A DNA stretch of 38,145 nt, from positions 1 to 38,145 of the forward strand of contig VFJQ01000097.1 in NCBI GenBank assembly GCA_009885995.1. The letters are read 5' to 3'. The stretch's first letter is position 1, and each line of letters opens with the position of its first letter. The notes below the pieces were generated by a model. It worked only from the letters and a program-made list of their open reading frames with translations. It was not told the origin of the DNA and did no database searches. The stretch is from Verrucomicrobiota bacterium (GTDB lineage Bacteria > Verrucomicrobiota > Verrucomicrobiia > Chthoniobacterales > Chthoniobacteraceae). Positions 33,882 through 38,145 of the stretch are shown here, one piece after another. Position numbers and translations under genes: made by a program.

Positions 33882-33886
33882 GCCGC

Positions 33887-34312
33887 TTACAGCCCGTTCC
33901 CAGCCTTCTCCATCTGCGCGCGCATCCGGCAGACTGGGCAGTTGTCGCCGGGTTCGGTGTGAAGCAGTTGCTTCACATCCGGCACGCCCTCGGGCGGAGC
34001 GATGCCGAGGACGACCATTCCCTTCGCCTGCACCTTCGGCGTCCGCAGCACGCGCAGGCGCAACTCGCCGTCTTGCTCCAGAGCGAACGCCCGTCCGGGT
34101 GCCTGCTTCCTCGCGGCCGCGAGCGCATCGAGCAGCGTCGCGAGGTCGGCGGGTGTCGGCTCCCGCCCGAGCGTTGCGCGCCATTGGGCGAAGGTGAAAT
34201 CATCGCGAACCAAACGCGCATCGAGTGTCTCGGGTGGTGGAGCGATCGCAGCGACCGGTGGCTGCGGACGGCACGCGGCGAGCAACAGGAAGGCAGCGAG
34301 CAGGTGCTTCAT
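33887..34312 (-). CDS. Lipoprotein with a C-terminal CPVC motif, last gene of a redox operon
   Basis: A protein of 141 residues. ATG 34312 overlaps the stop of the previous gene by four bases, which fixes the start. The lipobox is LLAAC (Cys14). The mature part has a linker rich in Pro, then a helical region (FTFAQWRATLGREPTPADLA), beta strands (GELRLRVLRTPKVQAKGMVV) and a C-terminal DNCPVCRMRAQ with Cys125 and Cys128. The CPVC pair could be a redox-active disulfide or a metal site facing the periplasm. I do not recognise the family. It lies in an operon with MauE-like, rhodanese-like and DUF1573 proteins. Confidence 0.75.
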   Translation of the reverse strand: MKHLLAAFLLLAACRPQPPVAAIAPPPETLDARLVRDDFTFAQWRATLGREPTPADLATLLDALAAARKQAPGRAFALEQDGELRLRVLRTPKVQAKGMVVLGIAPPEGVPDVKQLLHTEPGDNCPVCRMRAQMEKAGNGL

Positions 34313-34728
34313 TTGCGGCGCAGGTCGAGCCACGCGAGGAACAGCGCAGCGGCGAGCATCGCGCCGTTCATTGCGATATGCTGTGGGAAGTGCGTCGCGT
34401 TGGTCTCGCGTCCGAAGCAGCCGCACGTGATGTCGAGCCCGCGCCACCATGCGCTCGCGATCGCGGCGAGAAAGACGAGCGATAAGCCCGCGCTGAGTCC
34501 GATCGCGCCGAGGTAAAGGCGCCGTGTGAGCAGCGCCGCGCCCAGCGCGACCTCCAGCCACGGTAGATAGATCGCCAGCACCATCGAGATATCCGAGGGC
34601 GTGAGCTCGAAGTGATGCACATCGAGGTAGAACTGCTGCACGTCACCGAGCTTCGCGACACCCGCGTAGATGAAGACGCCGCCGAGCCCGAGCCTCAGCA
34701 GCCATTCGAGGATGCGCGCGGTTTTCAT
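34309..34728 (-). CDS. MauE/DoxX-like redox-associated membrane protein
   Basis: A protein of 139 residues from ATG 34728, overlapping the preceding stop by four bases. It has four hydrophobic segments (WLLRLGLGGVFIYAGVAKL, MVLAIYLPWLEVALGAALLT, AIGLSAGLSLVFLAAIASAW, AMNGAMLAAALFLAWL). Between the third and fourth is ITCGCFG (Cys102, Cys104). This layout is the MauE/DoxX pattern; MauE takes part in disulfide formation in methylamine dehydrogenase maturation. The CGCFG pair would let it pass electrons or thiols across the membrane, with the neighbouring lipoprotein and DUF1573 as possible partners (inference). Confidence 0.85.
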   Translation of the reverse strand: MKTARILEWLLRLGLGGVFIYAGVAKLGDVQQFYLDVHHFELTPSDISMVLAIYLPWLEVALGAALLTRRLYLGAIGLSAGLSLVFLAAIASAWWRGLDITCGCFGRETNATHFPQHIAMNGAMLAAALFLAWLDLRRK

Positions 34729-35138
34729 CGCCGCTCCCATGCGTCGAACCCGTCGTGCAGCACCCACACATCGGCGATCTTCAGTTCCTCGCGCAGCCGC
34801 AGCGCGACGGTCGGCGCGGAATCGCCCCCGCGCTCGCCATATACGATCACGCGCTTCTCCGGATCCCATTCATCGAGGAACTTCGCCACCTGCGCCTCCC
34901 ACTCCTCCGGCGTGAGCGACAGCGCGCCGGGGATATGCTGGCGTGCGAATTTCGCAGTGGGCCGCGCATCCACCCACAGCGCGTTCGCTCCCCACGCCTG
35001 CGCGTCGGCGAGCATAACTTCGCCCGCGGCGAGCGGCGTTTGCGGACGCCACTTCAGCTCACGCACCGCCGTCACCGCCGCTGGCGCGGCAGCGAGTGCG
35101 CACAGGATTAGCGCTTCACGGAAAGCCCGGCCGATCAC
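34725..35138 (-). CDS. Membrane-anchored rhodanese-like protein without the catalytic Cys
   Basis: A protein of 137 residues from ATG 35138, overlapping the DUF1573 stop by four bases. An N-terminal hydrophobic stretch (AFREALILCALAAAPAAVTA) is a signal peptide or anchor. Rhodanese motifs follow: ALWVDARPTAKFARQHIPGA and KRVIVYGERGGDSAPTVALR, then VWVLHDGFDAWERR. The active loop normally begins with Cys after VY; here it is GERGGDS (101-107) with no Cys, so sulfur transfer by the usual route is not possible. It may bind a ligand or a partner instead. Confidence 0.85.
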   Translation of the reverse strand: MIGRAFREALILCALAAAPAAVTAVRELKWRPQTPLAAGEVMLADAQAWGANALWVDARPTAKFARQHIPGALSLTPEEWEAQVAKFLDEWDPEKRVIVYGERGGDSAPTVALRLREELKIADVWVLHDGFDAWERR

Positions 35139-35803
35139 TTGATGCGCGCGTAGATGCGGTAGCTGCGCGGCGCGTCCGGAGGGAAGTCGGTCGTCACCGT
35201 CAGCTCCGCGGCTTCCTTCGCGAAGGTGTCGGTCGGCTGCACGCTCAGCACGTATTCCCTGCCCTCGGCCACCGTCGCGAGCTTCGCCGACAACTTCGGG
35301 TTCGAAGAGGTGACGCCTTTCACTCCCACCTTCTGCCCGTCGGCGGTCGTGAGCTTCACGAGCTTCGCCTCGGGAGCGTCACCGACTTTCCACCACACCA
35401 GCGCGGGCGTGAGCGTGAGCGGCTCATGGATGTAAACGCGCAAGTCGAGCGTCCACTCGCGCTGCTCCTCGGGGCTCGCACTGACGACACGCGGGCGGTC
35501 GGACGTGACCGCGATGATCTTGCGCTGCGGACCGCGCCGGCCGCCGAAGGTGAACTTCACTTCGATCTCGCCGCTTTCGCCCGGCGCGAAGGTGTTCTTC
35601 GCCAGCCGCGCCGTGGTGCAGCCGCACGAAGTCTTCACGCGCTTGATCGTCACCGTGTCCGGCCCGCTGTTCTTGAACGCGAACTTCGCACTGACGTGCC
35701 CATCCTCCGGCACGCGGTGAAATTCCTGCACCGTCTTTTCCCACACGAGATCCGCGTGGGCGACGTGGACAGCGGCGAGCAGGAGAAGAGTGAGGAAACG
35801 CAT
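35135..35803 (-). CDS. Exported DUF1573 protein, first gene of the redox operon
   Basis: A protein of 222 residues with signal peptide MRFLTLLLLAAVHVAHA. The N-terminal half is the DUF1573 domain (AKFAFKNSGPDTVTIKRVKT, then SCGCTTARLAKNTFAPGESG, Cys60 and Cys62, then KFTFGGRRGPQRKIIAVTSD), an Ig-like fold with a conserved SCGCT. The C-terminal half is a second beta domain with no known name. Function of DUF1573 is unknown; here it heads an operon of proteins each with a CxC, CxxC or related motif. Confidence 0.88.
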   Translation of the reverse strand: MRFLTLLLLAAVHVAHADLVWEKTVQEFHRVPEDGHVSAKFAFKNSGPDTVTIKRVKTSCGCTTARLAKNTFAPGESGEIEVKFTFGGRRGPQRKIIAVTSDRPRVVSASPEEQREWTLDLRVYIHEPLTLTPALVWWKVGDAPEAKLVKLTTADGQKVGVKGVTSSNPKLSAKLATVAEGREYVLSVQPTDTFAKEAAELTVTTDFPPDAPRSYRIYARIK

Positions 35804-35842
35804 GGCTGCTACGCATAACCCTGCCGCGCGCGGCTGCCAAGG

Positions 35843-37876
35843 TCACGCTGGTCCCCGCGTCAGCAGTTGTCCGGCGATGTGGAGCTGATCCGGGTCGCCG
35901 AGCAGGAGCAACTCGTCGTGCGCGGCGAGCATCAAGTCGGCGCCGGGGTTGTGGATCGTTTCCGAATCACGGCGGATGGCGATGATGCTCGCGCCGCAGC
36001 GCGTGCGCAGTTCGAGCGCGCGAATCGACTGGCCGACCGCCGCGGCTTCGCCCGGCAGCTTGAGGGTGCGCAGGTCCGCGTGCTCGAGCAGCGGCGGCAG
36101 AGGCTTCGACGGCTCCGGGTCGTGGTGATCGTGCGGGCGCGCGAGGGTCTCGCGGATCGCCGACTGTGCCCGCGCATACAGTCGGACGAAGTGCGTCCGC
36201 AGCAGCACCGCGAGCAGAGTCGCGAGCAGCCCGAGGAGCGTGAGCGTTTTCCACGGCGGCAGCAGCGGCGCGCTCAAGGCGAGGATCAGCACCGCCACCG
36301 CGACGCTGCCGGCGAAGAGGATTGTGTTCGAGAGCAGTGCGCGCAGCGCCGTCTTCTGCCGGGCACTGGTGCCTTCGCGGATCGCCAGCTCGGAGAGCAT
36401 CATGCTGAGCGCCTGCAGCTTTCGCAGGAAGGCCACGACCACTGGCAGGCTGCACACGAGCGCGGCCAGGCACAGCACCGTCTTCGGCCCGCCCATCCAC
36501 GCGGGTAATTCGTCGATCCAGCGCAGCTCGAGTTGCTGCACCGCGAGCGCTCCGATGAAAAGCGCTGCGATCAATGCGACGTTCACCGCCAGTTGCAGGA
36601 TGATCGTGTGCAACATGCGACGCACCGGATCGGCCGCCTGCCGTTCCCGCACCCGGCGCACCCACTCGAGGTAATCGCGCTGATAGTTCCGCAACGACTC
36701 GGGCGCCAGCCGGTCGTGCAGCGCCACGAGCCGGTGCGCGTGCCGGATGAAATACGGCGTGAGCACGGTCGTGATCGCGGACACGCCCACCGCGATCGGA
36801 TAGAGAAAGGAGCTCGTGACCCCGAGCGTCGCGCCCAGTGCGGCGATGATGAACGAGAACTCGCCGATCTGTCCCAACCCCAGCCCGACCCGCAGCGCTG
36901 TGGCGGGCTCGTAGCCGGCGAGGAAGCTCCCGAACGAACACGCGAGCACCTTCCCGCCGACGAGCGCGACGGTGATCACCGCGACGGCCAGCGCGTGTTC
37001 GCGCAGCACGCCCGGGTCGATCAGCATCCCTATCGCGACGAAGAACACCGCGCTGAACATGTCCCGCAGTGGCATGGTGATCCGCTCGATGCGCCGGATC
37101 TCCGCCGACTCCGCGATCAGCGCGCCCATGATGAAAGCGCCCAGTGCGACGCTGAATCCCAGCCGGTCCGCGAGCAGCGCGAGCCCGAAGCACAGCCCGA
37201 GCACCGTCACCAGCAGCGTCTCATCGCCGCGGAATCGGCCCACGAATTTCAGCAGCCGCGGCACGACCAGCAGCCCCAGCACGATGGCCACGATCACAAA
37301 CACGGAAAGCCGCAGTGCCAATTGCAGGATCGTGCGCCAGTCGAGGCTCGCCCCGTGCGTCACGCCCGAGAGCGACGCGAGCAACAGCACGGCGATGATG
37401 TCTTCGACAATGAGAATGCCGAAGATCGCCTGCGCGAATGGCTCCCGGCTTCGCCCCATCTCGCTCAACGTCTTCGCGATGATCGTCGTCGAGGAGATCA
37501 TCATGATGCCGCCGAGATAGACACAGTCCGTCGTCGGCCAGCCGAAGAGCTGCCCGATCTCGAAGCCCGCGAAGAACAGCAGCGCCGTCTCGAGCGGCGC
37601 GACGATGAAGGCCGTGGGCCCGACTTGCCGGATCTTCCGGAAATTGAACTCGAGCCCGAGCGTGAAGAGCAGGAAGACCACGCCGAGGTCCGCGAGCGTC
37701 TGGACGCTTGCCTGCGATGCGACCAGCGGCTGCGGCAGCAGATGCGGCCCGATCACAGCGCCCGCGAGGATGTAGCCGAGGACGACCGGCTGTTTCAGCC
37801 AGTGAAAAAGCACCGTCACCGCGCCCGCGACCAGCATCACTACGGCTAGATCCTGGAGAAGGGTGAGGTCGTGCAT
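35843..37876 (-). CDS. CPA2 family cation/proton antiporter (Kef/YbaL type) with C-terminal TrkA-C domain
   Basis: A protein of 677 residues. Around 12 membrane segments occupy residues 1-390, with motifs GYILAGAVIGPHLL, VVFLLFTLGLEFNFRK, GGIMMISSTTIIAKTLSEMG and ILIVEDIIAVLLLASLSG. A second set of hydrophobic segments lies at about 420-570 and a regulatory C-terminal domain (TrkA-C, RCK_C) at about 595-677 (TLKLPGEAAAVGQSIRALEL, IHNPGADLMLAAHDELLLLG). Such proteins exchange Na+ or K+ for H+; the RCK_C domain usually senses a ligand. No nucleotide-binding TrkA-N domain is seen between them. Confidence 0.93.
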   Translation of the reverse strand: MHDLTLLQDLAVVMLVAGAVTVLFHWLKQPVVLGYILAGAVIGPHLLPQPLVASQASVQTLADLGVVFLLFTLGLEFNFRKIRQVGPTAFIVAPLETALLFFAGFEIGQLFGWPTTDCVYLGGIMMISSTTIIAKTLSEMGRSREPFAQAIFGILIVEDIIAVLLLASLSGVTHGASLDWRTILQLALRLSVFVIVAIVLGLLVVPRLLKFVGRFRGDETLLVTVLGLCFGLALLADRLGFSVALGAFIMGALIAESAEIRRIERITMPLRDMFSAVFFVAIGMLIDPGVLREHALAVAVITVALVGGKVLACSFGSFLAGYEPATALRVGLGLGQIGEFSFIIAALGATLGVTSSFLYPIAVGVSAITTVLTPYFIRHAHRLVALHDRLAPESLRNYQRDYLEWVRRVRERQAADPVRRMLHTIILQLAVNVALIAALFIGALAVQQLELRWIDELPAWMGGPKTVLCLAALVCSLPVVVAFLRKLQALSMMLSELAIREGTSARQKTALRALLSNTILFAGSVAVAVLILALSAPLLPPWKTLTLLGLLATLLAVLLRTHFVRLYARAQSAIRETLARPHDHHDPEPSKPLPPLLEHADLRTLKLPGEAAAVGQSIRALELRTRCGASIIAIRRDSETIHNPGADLMLAAHDELLLLGDPDQLHIAGQLLTRGPA

Positions 37877-38022
37877 GCGATGCGGGTGTCATACCGGAGG
37901 CCGGGCGCGCTGTCATCCGTGCTGGGAAGAGTCGCGAGAGGGATCGGGGAAAGCGGTGAGCCATTCGCCCGCGTGCTTTGCTACGGCGTAAGCACCCGGC
38001 AACGAGTTCGCCATTCGCCTAG

Positions 38023-38145
38023 CTCGCGCTGGCCGGGAAGGTCTCGGGCGATCTGCTCGCCATCATCCGCGAACGCCCCACCGTGGTCGCCGAACTCCTG
38101 CGCTCGGTCCGCCGCATGTCCGCCAAGCGCGTCTCCGACCTCTCC
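38023..38145 (+). other. Possible partial coding region at the right edge
   Basis: From 38023 the frame after a TAG reads LALAGKVSGDLLAIIRERPT, then VVAELLRSVRRMSAKRVSDL, and is open to the edge. This amphipathic helix pattern recalls the end of a cyclic nucleotide-binding domain. No start codon is seen at the beginning, and the segment 37877-38022 before it shows nothing recognisable. It may be a gene remnant or a start that lies further right. Confidence 0.3.

Overview
The window is high-GC DNA from a bacterium that looks like a member of the Planctomycetes-Verrucomicrobia-Chlamydiae group, most likely a free-living Verrucomicrobium. The evidence is the gene content: a PSCyt1/PSCyt2/PSD1 cytochrome followed by a DUF1501 protein, an exported DUF1080 protein next to a ThuA-like protein, a transmembrane Ser/Thr kinase with a DWG motif and WD40 repeats beside an ECF sigma factor that starts with an FPTTHWTLV-type motif, several giant secreted beta-rich proteins, and a protein with an N-terminal LESRIAPA motif. 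No rRNA, tRNA, CRISPR array or prophage was seen.

Left part (1-10597): a very large secreted multidomain protein runs off the left edge on the minus strand and is broken by a frameshift in an 8-G tract. Upstream lies a short, probably frameshifted zinc-ribbon membrane gene. Two copies of a 29-bp motif precede these two minus-strand genes. Then come an ECF sigma factor (+) and a convergent 1296-residue sensor kinase (-). The kinase gene contains two in-frame palindromic insertions, and a relative of one of them sits between the sigma and kinase genes.

Middle part (10598-18036): a VapBC toxin-antitoxin module lies between two 179-bp, almost identical direct repeats. The right repeat is the leader and 5' end of an intact radical SAM gene; the left repeat is a truncated 41-codon copy. 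The radical SAM gene overlaps a DUF2238 membrane gene. A double hairpin holding both stop codons separates it from a PQQ-type beta-propeller gene, followed by an autotransporter-like protein and a 130-bp MITE-like element.

Right part (18037-38145): a small collagen-like protein, the PSCyt/DUF1501 pair, two small exported proteins, and then a housekeeping run phoH - 7TM-HD phosphodiesterase - ybeY - exported protein - clpS - DUF2017, mostly with overlapping or nearly touching genes. After it come DUF1080 (+) and ThuA (-), the LESRIAPA secreted protein (-), a small exported protein (+), a stand-alone 5'-3' exonuclease (+), and a four-gene minus-strand operon in which all three junctions are 4-bp ATGA overlaps: DUF1573, a rhodanese fold lacking the catalytic Cys, a MauE/DoxX-like membrane protein with CGCFG, and a lipoprotein ending in a CPVC motif. 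A CPA2 cation/proton antiporter with a TrkA-C domain and a partial reading frame close the window.

The strongest candidates for something new are the in-frame palindromic insertions in the kinase, the toxin-antitoxin module bounded by long repeats that rebuild the interrupted gene, the shared motif next to the ECF sigma factor, and the thiol/redox operon. All names come from reading translated motifs; no database search was possible.
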